DNA of 64,000 bases from Liquidambar formosana (Eukaryota; Streptophyta; Magnoliopsida; Saxifragales; Altingiaceae): NCBI GenBank assembly GCA_039720395.1, contig CM077831.1, forward strand, positions 13,483,803-13,547,802. The letters run 5' to 3'. Position numbers and translations under genes: made by a program. The stretch's first letter is position 1. Every line of letters starts with the position of its first letter. Below the pieces are notes generated by a model. That model saw only the letters and a list, made by a program, of their open reading frames with translations. It was not told the origin of the DNA and searched no databases. This document shows positions 1-10,582 of the stretch, piece after piece.

Positions 1-1106
1 AACTCTCTCAAAATTCTATTTTAATTAGAGTTCTATCTCTTTTAGAAATCTACTTTTCTTAAACTTCTGTTTTAATTAGAGTTCTATCTCTTTTAGAATT
101 CTACTTTTCTTAAAATTCTACTTTGTCTAGAGTTCTATCCCCTTTAGAATTCTACTTTTCTAAAACTTCTTTTTGGATAAGAGTTTTATCTCCTTTAGAA
201 TTCTATCTTTTCTCAAATTCCTTTTTTGGAAACTCTTCTTCTTTTTTAAACTCTTCTTTTCTTTTTATGGAAACTTAGGGTTTATAGTTCATTGTAAAGG
301 GAGTAACCCCTTCTCAATCGAACTACGTGGACTTTGATCCTTACATCTTTGTATGTAAGGTACGTAGGCGCTCATTTGATGTTCAAGTCCGCCCTAGGAT
401 ACTAAGTATCCTAGGTTTTTCTTTTTCTTTCTTTCTCTTTCTCTCTACTCATTTGTCCATCACATATATGCTAGTGGAGTAGGATGGACCCATGCTTGAT
501 CATTTATCCATCACATATTTGTTAGTGGATAGGATGGATTTGTTTGCTTACTCATTTATCCATCACATATTTGCTAGTGGATAGGATGGATTTGTTTGTT
601 CATTCTCTCTATCTCTCTACTGCTTTCCATATCTCTCATACTTGTTCATGGATGTTTACATGCTTTATGAATGTTTATATGCTTTATGGATGTTCATGGA
701 TGAATGTGGATTATTTATGGATAATTCTTTGCATATGCCTGGTGACTAATTAGGAAGTGATTGAAATAGCCCACATAAATTCAGAGACCCATTTTTGGGG
801 CGATGTGGGTGCTTATAGGATGTTTCCTAGAACCTTCCCACATCGTAACTTAGTCTCCGAATCCTCTCTTGTTTTGATAGACCTGCTTTTCCTTGATCGG
901 AGTCATGTGGTTTGTTTTCAAAGGTTTTCTTTAAAAACTGTTTTTATGGTTTTCCTCTTTTCCTAAAGATGAGGTGGCGACTCCTTGTTTGATATGTTTT
1001 TGTGAACCTTTTAAAAACCAGATTTTTATTAATTTAAATCTCTACAAGTCTTTTTAAAAGAAGGGTTCTCCTTCCTTCCCCCTTGGATCGAAACCCGTGG
1101 TTCACA
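1..1106 (+). mobile_element. 3' part of a Tat-family LTR (fragment)
   Basis: This AT-rich stretch matches the last kilobase of the solo LTR at 7315-9959, in the same orientation. Shared landmarks are the CTACGT...ACGTAG stem at 323-367, the CGATGTGGG stem-loop at 801-845 and a GGTGGCGACTCC segment at about 971. It appears to end at the TTCACA at 1101-1106. The first 250 bases are pyrimidine-rich direct repeats with no coding sign. The 5' part lies outside the window. The small reading frames here are LTR sequence, not genes. Confidence 0.7.
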
Positions 1107-1594
1107 CTAATCATGCATTCTAAGCATTAGAAGCATCAACACATGATAAAACAATAAGCTTTAAACATGAAATAATGCAAAGCTATGCTAAAAAAAACCC
1201 TAATTTGAATGAAAGAGAGAAAATCATGAGCCAATTCGAGCTAACCCGAAATAGGTCTCTTAGCCAACCTGAGCCTTGTTTAGCCATTCTAATCCTGAAC
1301 CATCAATTCATCGAATTGAACCCATAAATACCTCAAATGCATCCATATGAACTCCAATTGACAACTTGGAGATCATTTCAAGGTCAAATGGAAAGTTTGT
1401 GACCAAAAAGACGATTATGCCCCTCAAGTCACAAAAGTTCTTATTAACCCTCAAGATCAACTCCAAATTGAACCAAAATTCATACACACCATCCTTAGGA
1501 CCCTAGAAACTCAATGCAAAAGACAGACTCAAAAAGGAAACAAAAAGACACATACAATGACGAACCCTAGCTAAGGTGGCAAAAATGGGGTGTG
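1107..1594 (-). mobile_element. 5' part of a Tat-family LTR (internally deleted fragment)
   Basis: Read on the minus strand it begins with the LTR terminus TGTCACACCCCATTTTTG at 1594 and matches the 5' end of E1's LTR (compare 24090-24477). It then jumps to sequence from further inside the LTR, so the promoter and palindrome region is missing. Its terminus abuts the Ulp1-like gene exactly where the inverted repeat with 11592 stops. The insertion therefore removed the 5' exons of that gene copy. Confidence 0.7.
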
Positions 1595-1657
1595 ACATTG
1601 GAAACAACATATTATACTTAAATCTGTGTGTCCTAAGTATGTGTTTATACATTGCAG

Positions 1658-2607
1658 ATCTATTTTGATAGCCCCGATGCTCAATTGAAATCTAAGTGGT
1701 TTGATGATAAAGTTATTGAAGCAGCCATCTCCGGTAGCAGATACCACCTCTATCCCCTCATTACAGCTGCTGGACCTGGTGGAGCTGAAAACCACTGGAC
1801 TTTGCTTGTACATGACACGCAAAGCGGAACATGGAGACATCACAATTCCATGCGCCCACGAGAAGTAATTGAAGAAAACCACTACAACAAAGCAAAAAAA
1901 GTGGTAATAACATTCACATAACCAAAAAATTACTTTAAAAAACAATCTTATTAATTACCATATTAATATAATACAACTATTGTCAGGCGGAGTACGTGCA
2001 CCAAATGGGGCTACAAGGCAATCAAGGTCAGCAAATTGAGGTTGAATATGTAGAAAATACACCCCAACAAAGCAAATACTCGTGAGTATTTTAGTACTAT
2101 TTTGTTTGCTTTATATTGCTGCTAATATAACGATACAATGTTGAATTCTTTTTGACACTTTACACATAATACACTTGGATAATGGGACTGCTAGACACTA
2201 TATTTACAATGCCCACATTTTCTTTTCATTTTTCATATCATGCAACAATATTGTGACATTGTCAACAACTTTACAAACAAATATGTATCAACGCTGCTTA
2301 TTGTATCATTCTTTTTTGTAGACTCGACTGTGGAATCATTATATGCAACCTCATTCTTGATTACTCCTACGAACTGAATATTATAGAGACCAAGACTCTA
2401 GAAGAAGTTCAAAGCTTTAGAAGGGACGTCATCCAAGAAATCATTTTCGACGGTGACCGATCATGGAATTCAAACTGGGAAGGCAAACGACTACTCCAAA
2501 AGAGAGCGATGCAATCACTGTCAAGCCACTCTCTATCGCATATCCAAAAACACAAGGTGCCAAGAGAAAGTAAACTTGAGATGTCTAGGAGTACATTGTT
2601 TGGCTGA
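1658..2607 (+). pseudogene. Ulp1-like C48 cysteine protease of a MULE, 5'-truncated
   Basis: Three exons fit: 1658-1900, 1987-2081 and 2322-2607, with GT-AG borders and frames that join cleanly. The product carries Ulp1-family signatures: the catalytic-His motif HWTLLVHD, an Asn in WRHHNSM where Asp is usual, then PQQSKYSLDCG with the expected Gln and catalytic Cys. Such proteases are carried by many plant MULEs; known relatives cleave SUMO, but the role inside MULEs is unsettled. Upstream exons visible in the mirror copy (11593-13193) are missing here because an LTR ends at 1594. No stop was seen in the remaining exons, but there is no start codon or promoter, so I call it a fragment. Confidence 0.75.
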
Positions 2608-3383
2608 GATTTATGAACAGTCTACTTACAATTCATTTGTGAACATAGGTGTACATATTGTTCACTAATTACAAATTGCTTTTTTTATGTTCTTAAATAG
2701 TAACAATCTAAATTTATTGTTATATGGTTTCAATTGTGCACAAGCTTGCCAACTTATATGATTGCTGATTTACAAAATGTTGCCAACAGGTTAATTCATC
2801 ACAATACTTCTCATGTGGTAATTTTGTAACTAATAGTCCATCAAGAGTACCACTTTACTGTTGGAAGTAAAAAATAACAACACAAAAAACGCCAATAACT
2901 AATTACACCCATCATATTATTGTATGTCCAATCAAAGTAATAGACGTAGTTGGTTCCTATTCAATATTACAAAATTCAAAAACATGTCAACGCATCACCA
3001 ATAAGTTGTACTTCAAATGAAACTACTATATATCGTTACCTAACAATATCATTACACGATCGACAATTACAAATCCAATAAGTTGCTCATGTCCAATGAC
3101 AAATTATCATGGTAATCATAGTTGCGTGACAAATTGACATTGGTGCTATTTGTTATTTTATGTTACGGACAGTATCACTATCCTGTTATAAGTTTGAATT
3201 AACATTTCAGCATACTCATTTGCAACATATACATATCATAAAATCATATATTCCAATGTGTAACATTATGCTTTAAAAAAATGTCACTCTATGCCCTAAA
3301 AATTGGACATCATAAAACACACTACAACCAACTTAGAACATTTAAAATTACCAACAACTTAAAAAAACAACCACAAACAAATG
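2608..3383. other. Non-coding MULE DNA between the protease and transposase genes
   Basis: This is an AT-rich spacer between the tails of two convergent genes. No gene is visible. It holds copies of a short imperfect palindrome built on ACAGTA and TACTGT (near 2845 and 3168). It also holds the empty version of the solo-LTR target site at 3226-3231 (CATATA, reading TATATG on the minus strand), present once. Confidence 0.6.
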
Positions 3384-5760
3384 CTATATTGGTTCTTGAC
3401 ATGTTTTCTTATTATAAGTTCCAAGCCTTCCACATCTACCACATTTGATTTGCCTTATCTTCTCTCTTCTTGAAAGTATCCTCCTATTCTTTGGCCTCTC
3501 TGCAGGCCGTCTCGTGTTGGGTGGAAGTACAAATTCACGATTTTCTACACTAACTCCCACTTTGAGAGCCGTAGAAATGGGATGAATAGGTTGAGAGTAA
3601 GCTTCACGAAATGAAGATGTGTAAAAGTAATCATCCACATAGTCATTAATGTCACCACCACTGGCTTGAATTGCTACAGCAGCGTGTGAGCATGGAAACC
3701 CATTTATCTGCCACTGATAACAAGTACACGTGCAATTTAAAATGTCAACAGTAACAGACGGGTATGAATGAACCTCAAATACACTATCACTGGACATGTT
3801 AACCCTCCATGTCCTTCCCTTATCCAACTCATTACCCAACCTCTCGTCCATCTTCGAGCATAATATAGTATTCCAAAAATCTGCTTCCAACCTCCTATTA
3901 CACGTTTGCACCTTAATCTGGGATCTAATCAAATCAACCATGTTTGTAATTGGGAGGAAACGAGCTTCCTTAATCCAAGCATTAAATGATTCAGCAACAT
4001 TAGAGCACATTTCACTATACAGCTGCCCTTGGAAGTACGTGTTCGCCTAACATTGGAAAGGAGAGTCATTAAGGAAAAATTGCACTTACTCATTCCCTTC
4101 AGCCAATAACTCAGACAACTTCTCCTCAAACTTATGCTCAGTTGGAGCATATGCACATTTGTGAAATAAAAACACCATTCGATCTTTGAATGACTTATAA
4201 CCCTTAACCTTGTCTCGCAAATTCATCTTTAAATGATGAAGGCAATAGGCATGGTATGCTGTTGGAAATACTTTTGCCAGCGTTAACCTCAACCCATTGT
4301 TTCGATCTGAAATAAACGTGAGTTGCCTCGCATCCCCTACAATTTCATGCAAATTCTCAAAAAACCATCTCCAATTATCTTCTGACTCAGCATCAACCAC
4401 AGCAAACGCCATCGAGAATAACCCTGCAACAACAAAAATAATAACACATGCTTCTTTAAAATGATACTAAACTACATAATCAATCAATAACTCATTTGAT
4501 AGTACCACCATACTGTCTCATAAATACATGAAAATAAAGACTCAGCAGTACCAAAATACAGTACTACCATACAAAACACTACAATCTTCTCACATTCTAC
4601 ATTGAACATTAACAACTCACTCTTACACTTTCAAATCAACTAAATTGAACAATATTAACACCATAAAACATACCTTGGTTTCCATTCTTTGCCATCACAG
4701 CTAACAATTGCCCTCTGTACCTACTTTTCAAAAAGGTACCATCCACAAACAACATTGGTCGACAATATGTGAAGCCATGAATGCATGCATAGAAAGATGC
4801 AAAAAACCTCTTAAACCGATTACTACATTCATCCATATCCAAAAAAAGTTTGCTGCCCAGATTTGTCCTCATGGACTCCTCAATGAACCAACGAAGTTGG
4901 TCAATTGACTCGGAGTTATCACTATACAAACAATTCTGCTCCTTCTTAATACTCATCCACGCATTGGTGTAAGATATATCCAGCCCATACTTCCTTTTAA
5001 AATCTCGCCGAACTTCAACAGCACTCAAAAGCGGCTTGTCGCGCATAACCTCTACCATTTTGGATGACACAATGTCAGACCCCATCCTATTATGCTTGGT
5101 CGTTCAAACAGCTGCCCTACATGTGTGAACATTGTTCAGTTGATGTATGTAGAACCACCCATTTGCATGCTCCATGCGTACATGCACTCGCCATTCGTAG
5201 CCCCTTTACTCCTTCATCCTACATACAGTTGCTACTCTATCCGATTCATTCCTCACAAAATCATAGTTAAATCCAATTTCAACTGAATATTTGCACAACA
5301 CAACCCTAAATCCTTTGATGCCATCTTTGAAACACTAACCCACATTCTTTATCAAGTGCGCCCAACTAGCACTAAGCAAAGTCCGTTCCTTATGTGAACA
5401 AAAAGATGGCAACAGATCAGTTTCCATATCATTAAATTCTCCCCCCGAAACTTCACCATTACAAATATTCAACAAGTCGCCTCCACCTACCATGCCACCA
5501 TTATCTACCACCTCAATGTCAAATTGAATCATGTGCATACGGCTCCCAATGGATAACATAGTTTTTACGTCAACATCATTGTCTATCATAATTTTCGTAT
5601 AACTAGGAAGCGAATAAAACAGCCCAACCATCCCCGACCTCAAACTCCTCCATTTCAATATAATAAACCCTTGAATATCATCAAAAGATGTGCGTGCATC
5701 TGCGGGCATAGCAGCTGTCCTCCCACCAAAAGTACACATTAAACATATGTTCTCATCCAT
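3384..5760 (-). pseudogene. MudrA-like transposase of a Mutator-like element
   Basis: From the right, 5760-5335 is an N-terminal region. About 5300-5100 is the MuDR N-terminal domain, with in-frame stops at 5206-5208 (TAA) and 5104-5106 (TGA where relatives have CGA). 5085-4671 carries the first catalytic Asp in LFVDGTF. An intron (about 4670-4424) leads to 4423-4086 with the second Asp in FISDRNNGL and the CLHHL motif. 4049-3384 has the catalytic Glu in NVAESFNAWI, a SWIM zinc finger (CTCYQW...PCSHA) and a C-terminal Cys cluster (CGRCGRL). The junction near 4050-4086 does not splice in frame. This is a full-length but broken cut-and-paste transposase, convergent with the Ulp1-like gene. Confidence 0.85.
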
Positions 5761-6837
5761 CGCATTTCAAATGGATATATTAACTTGTGTAAATACACAA
5801 ACAATATCAATTTATTTTGTGAACATAAACAACACAACATATAAACCAAAACCATAAACAGCGTGTCTCCCATTCTCTCAACAGTACCACTTTACTACCC
5901 ATAGATACGTAAACATATAATAAATAGTAGAAAGTATCATGATACTGTTTGCATAGTAAATTTAACCCTGCACTTCCTTTTTTCTAAAAACAGAACAAAA
6001 CAGTACTAGTGAATTAACCACACCATACAAATCCATCAAACTCGACAATCTCCAATCTCCAATCTACATGTCCATTTGTAGGACACACATCCACAAAATA
6101 CTCACCCACACATATGAAGCCCACTCAAATCTCAATGACAAATGCAATAAACATGTAAAAAAACTCATAACTAGCAAAAATATATGCACTCAACTTATGT
6201 GTACAGCAGCTAAATCCCGTATTATGAAATCCACACAAAACCCCAGTGATATTCAACGACCACCCCTGGAAACAATGCTTTGTACTTTTCGAAATCAACA
6301 AAATGAACACTTTCACTACTGATTTCCCATCTAAAACCCAGACAATCACTGAAAATCTGTAAAACAGATCGACAAAGAAGAAACTACGAACACTTTTACA
6401 CCTAAACGAAATCTCTTGGAGCCACTTGAAGTGAGTGAAACTTTGGGAATTCAAATTTGAATTTCCACCTTCTGCGCTGGTCTGAAGAGAGATAAACATG
6501 ATGTAACCGAAAAATCTCTCCCATAAAATTAAATCCCCTAAAAAACGGTTACAGTTTTTACTCTTCATATAGAAAACTGGGTTTTCCATATCTGCTGTAC
6601 AAGTAATGCCGAAATGTCAAATAAAGGTTATATCTGGTATAAAAAAACATGGTTTTACCTCATCACGAATAACAACTTAAAAAAAGGGGTTATTAAATTA
6701 CTAAATCTTAAGTAGCGTTTTTTGCTAAAGTCATATCCCTAATAGGGGTTATTACTAATTTTCCTTTTTTAAAATACACCCCAACAGATTGAGGTTTGTG
6801 GTAATTTTCCCTTTTTAAAATACACTTACCATATCGC
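5761..6837. other. MULE 5' flank with possible terminal-repeat sequence
   Basis: This is the upstream, presumably promoter, side of the transposase, and no coding region is convincing. Near 6750-6832 two copies of a segment like AATTTTCCCTTTTTAAAATACAC lie about 50 bp apart. On the minus strand they read GGGAAAATTACCA-like, the kind of end seen on MULE terminal inverted repeats. The matching second end and a 9-bp target duplication were not found, so the terminal-repeat call is tentative. Confidence 0.35.
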
Positions 6838-7156
6838 TGGGTTTCCATGCTCACACGCTGCTGTAGCAATTCAAGCCAGTGGTAGTGACATTAATGACTA
6901 TGTGGAGGATTACTTTTACACATCTTCATTTCGTGAAGCTTACTCTCAACCTATTCATCCCATTTCTACGACTCTCAAAGTGAGAGTTAGTGTAAAAAAT
7001 TGTGAATTTGTACTTCCACCCAACACGAGACGGCCTGCAGGGAGGCCAAAGAATAGGAGGATACTTTCAAGAGGAGAGAAGATAAGGCAAATCAAATGTG
7101 GTAGATGTGGAAGGCTTGGAACTTATAATAAGAAAACATGTCAAGAACCAATATAG
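6838..7156 (+). pseudogene. Inverted copy of the transposase C-terminus
   Basis: This is a reverse-complement copy of 3384-3702. It encodes the end of the SWIM region (PCSHAAVAIQASG), the acidic FREAYSQPIHPIS segment and the C-terminal Cys cluster, ending at the same stop. It has no start, catalytic domain or upstream transposase sequence, so it cannot make a transposase. It differs from the parent at a few residues. Confidence 0.85.
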
Positions 7157-7314
7157 CATTTGTTTGTGGTTGTTTTTTTAAGTTGTTGGTAATTTTAAAT
7201 GTTCTGAGTTGGTTGTAGTGTGTTTTATGATGTCCAATTTTTAGGGCATAGAGTGACATTTTTTTAAAGCATAATGTAACACATTGGAATATATGATTTT
7301 ATGATATGTATATG

Positions 7315-9959
7315 TGTCACACCCCATTTTTGTCACCCTAGTTTGGGTACATCATTTCATGTAGGATTTTGAGTTCTTTTTGAGTCTAGTCTTTTGCATT
7401 GAGTTTCTATGGCATTGAATATCATGTGTATGAATTTTGAAGTGATTTGGAGTTCATTTCGATAGTCAATAAGAACTTTTGCGACTTTAAGGGCATAATC
7501 GTCTTTTAAGCCGTATATTTTCCATTTGACTTTGGAATGAATCTCGAGTCATTCCCTTGAGTTCATATGGTTATATAGAGTCTATATATAGGTTCGATTT
7601 GATGAAGTAATGGTTTAAGATCAATTCGGCTCATAGTGGTTCAGGTTGGCTAAAAGACCCTTTATTGGTTTGCTCAAAATCGACTCATAAGACCCAACCA
7701 ATTTTCTCTCATTTAACTTCAATTGGGCTTTATTTATGTCCTAAACATGTTTAAAAAGATCGAATTTCGATTGGGAAAGCATTTGGTTCGACCTTGTGTA
7801 CAAACCCAGCTTAGCGACGGTGAAGCACTATGGTTAACCACCTTTGTAAAACCTAACCATGCACCCATGGTTAAGGATTTTTGTCCTAAAATGCCTAAAA
7901 ATGTGTTCCCCTTCGAAACACGGTCGTTTTGGCTTTTATTTCGTCAAAATCGGACTTAATTTGACCCCCGAAAGACTTCTAAAAGGCGAAGGAGTCTAAC
8001 CGAGGAATGCTGATGGGAGCCCTCGGGTGACCATCTGGGGCCAGACGGTCAGCCGTCCAAGCCCAGACGGTCACCCGAGGGAATCCGTCTTTAAGTCAAA
8101 TTCTGACTCTTCTCTCCCTCTTTTGACGGTTTCCTCTGCCAAAACAACTTGTCTGAGCTTAGGAGTGTGTAAGTTTGAGTTGTTTGAGCACCAAGAGAGT
8201 CTCTAATAGCCCTAGGATCATTATTTAATGAATTAATCTTAGCCATTGGTTTAGGGGGTCAGTTCTCTATATAAAGGACATGATATTCAGCACATAGGAG
8301 GAGGTTAATTGCACTTTACACATAGAGAGAGAGGGAGCTACGAGTTTGGAGAGCTAGAAGGACTTCAAGAGGAGGCTCTTCAACCCCAAGCAAGGAAGGA
8401 AACAAGAAGTTTGAAGACAAAGAAGAGTCTACAAGAGGTAAGCATGTCCTCTTAATGCTAAACATGATTTTCCTGCTTCTCTTTCTTCTCTTTCTTCTTC
8501 TTCTTTTAGGATAATTATGGTGCATGAAATAGCATCTCTTATGGATTGAATTCAATGTTTATGTGACGTTATATGAATAATTTTAGGATAGTTTATGGCT
8601 TTATATGTTTGATAATCCCTGGTTTACTAAGGATTAGATAGTATTACTTCTTCTTATCCTCTTAAATCATGCATAGTTCACATGTCTAGGTTGCTGTGAT
8701 TGTTATCATGAATTGATGCTCCTATTAGTTAATATATATGATATGAATGATATTCATGATAATTTGAGCATGTCTTAGAGTCGTTTCATATGTTTTAATG
8801 CATAGTTGTGAAATTAGGGTTTCGATAACCCTAAATTCACACAAGTTTCCTATAATATGATAGAATAGGTTTTGTTTTCTGTTTTTCTTCATGGTTATTA
8901 TATATATGATATATATAGAATAACTATGATAGTTTTTGCATGCATGTAGCGGATTTTTAGGGTTTTATGCATGACATGAGATTAGGGTTGCATTAAGGTC
9001 TCTATTTATTCACTGTTTTTGTTGATAACATGATTAGTGGATGACTTTGAGCCTTAATACTATTCTGTCCAGATTGTTATGTTATCCTTTTTGATATACT
9101 TTGAGCACGTGTAAGGGTGCAAACAGGTATAATAGTTGCCTTATTGCAAATAAGGTCGCTATGGCTTGAGCTTGCTATCGCTTGGAGTAAATTGCACGAG
9201 GTAAGTAGGGTATGAAGTGCCCTAATTCACTTTTCTTAACCTTTCTTTTCTCTTCTCCCTCCTAGGGTTATTCTCTAATAGAGGGATATGGTCAACTCTA
9301 GGGCTTCTTTCCACCCTTTTTAAAAGTTTATATCTTCTGTTGGATTTTTTATTAAGAATCATTTTATCTTTGAAAATCACTATGGAAGGAAACCTAAGGT
9401 TTACCATAACTCTCTATTAGGATTTAACCCTATTCTTTTCGAACTACGTAGACTTTGATCCGTGTATTTCGCTGCATGGTACGTAGGCGCTCGTTTTGAG
9501 GCTCAAGTCCATTCTAGGATCCAAGTATCCTAGGTTTTTCTTCTCTTTTCTTTTTTCTGTTTTATTTTATTTTCTTTGTTTGATTATGCATGGATGAAAT
9601 AGATGGATGGGATATATGTTATGCATGCTATATTTTATTGATTGATACTGTTTTGCATGTGATTAAGTTATTAAATTAGCCCAATCAAATTAAGAGACCA
9701 ACTCGGGCGATGTGGGTGCCTATGGGCTTTGCCCAGAACCTTCCCACATCGTAACTTAGCCCTCGAATCCATTTTCTGGTTTTAAAGACTTAACCTTTCC
9801 TTTCAAAATGGAGTCATGTGGTTTTTGAAAATAAAACATTTTTATGGTTTTCTTCTTTTCCTTAAAAAAATGAGGTGGCGACTCCTTTTTGTTTGTTGTC
9901 TTTCACCTCTGTATTTTTTTGCCAAACCCTTGTGGGCCGCGCTTTTTCGTGGGTTCACA
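7315..9959 (+). mobile_element. Solo LTR of a Tat-family retrotransposon
   Basis: It runs from TGTCACACCCC to GGGTTCACA (2,645 bp) and is flanked by TATATG at 7309-7314 and 9960-9965. There is no internal sequence, so it is the product of LTR-LTR recombination. It holds, in order, the GC palindrome at 8021-8080, a TATATAAAG box at 8268-8276, a splice-donor-like GTAAGT at 9201, the CTACGT...ACGTAG stem at 9444-9486 and the CGATGTGGG stem-loop at 9708-9751. Its 3' end resembles E2's 5' LTR at 63845 more than E1's LTRs. Confidence 0.9.
8021..8080. promoter_or_regulatory. GC-rich palindrome upstream of the LTR TATA box
   Basis: The outer arms CCTCGGGTGACC and GGTCACCCGAGG are perfectly complementary, with inner repeats of the form GACGG...CCGTC. 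It lies about 190 bp upstream of TATATAAAG. It is one of eight related palindromes in this window. Confidence 0.75.
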
Positions 9960-10582
9960 TATATGTTGCAAATGAGTATGCTGAAATGTTAATTCAAACT
10001 TATAACAGGATAGTGATACTGTCCGTAACATAAAATAACAAATAGCACCAATGTCAATTTGTCACGCAACTATGATTGCCATGATAATTTGTCATTGGAC
10101 ATGAGCAACTTATTGGATTTGTAATTGTCGATCGTGTAATGATATTGTTAGGTAACGATATATGGTAGTTTCATTTGAAGTACAACTTATTGGTGATGCG
10201 TTGACATGTTTTTGAATTTTGTAATATTGAATAGGAACCAACTACGTATATTACTTTGATTGGACATACAATAATATGATGGGTGTAATTAGTTATTGGC
10301 GTTTTTTGTGTTGTTATTTTTTACTTCCAACAGTAAAGTGGTACTGTTGATGGATTATTAGTTACAAAATTACCACATGAGAGGTATTGTGATGAATTAA
10401 CCTGTTGGCAACATTTTGCAGATCAGCAATCATATAAGTTGGCAAGCTTGTGCACAATTGAAACCATATAACAATAAATTTAGATTGTTACTATTTAAGA
10501 ACATAAAAAAAGAAATTTGTAATTAGTGAACAATATGTACACCTATGTTCATAAATGAATTGTAAGTAGACTGTTCATAAAT

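Larger units (their letters stand above)
1595..3702. repeat. Arm 1 of a large inverted duplication of MULE sequence
   Basis: This 2,108-bp segment is repeated in reverse complement at 6838-7314 plus 9966-11592 (2,104 bp once a solo LTR is excluded). The match is collinear. The inner breakpoint lies in the transposase at the CATGGAAACCCA sequence, 3691-3702. The outer breakpoint coincides with an LTR terminus at 1594. The arm covers the Ulp1-like exons and the 3' end of the transposase. A 3.1-kb spacer separates the arms. Confidence 0.85.

Noticed and set aside
544..966. Two small frames in the first kilobase
   Set aside because: They lie in LTR sequence shared with 9400-9960, where they are not conserved as coding.
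5064..5286. Two overlapping plus-strand frames
   Set aside because: They are antisense to the MuDR N-terminal domain, whose conserved residues are readable on the minus strand despite stops.
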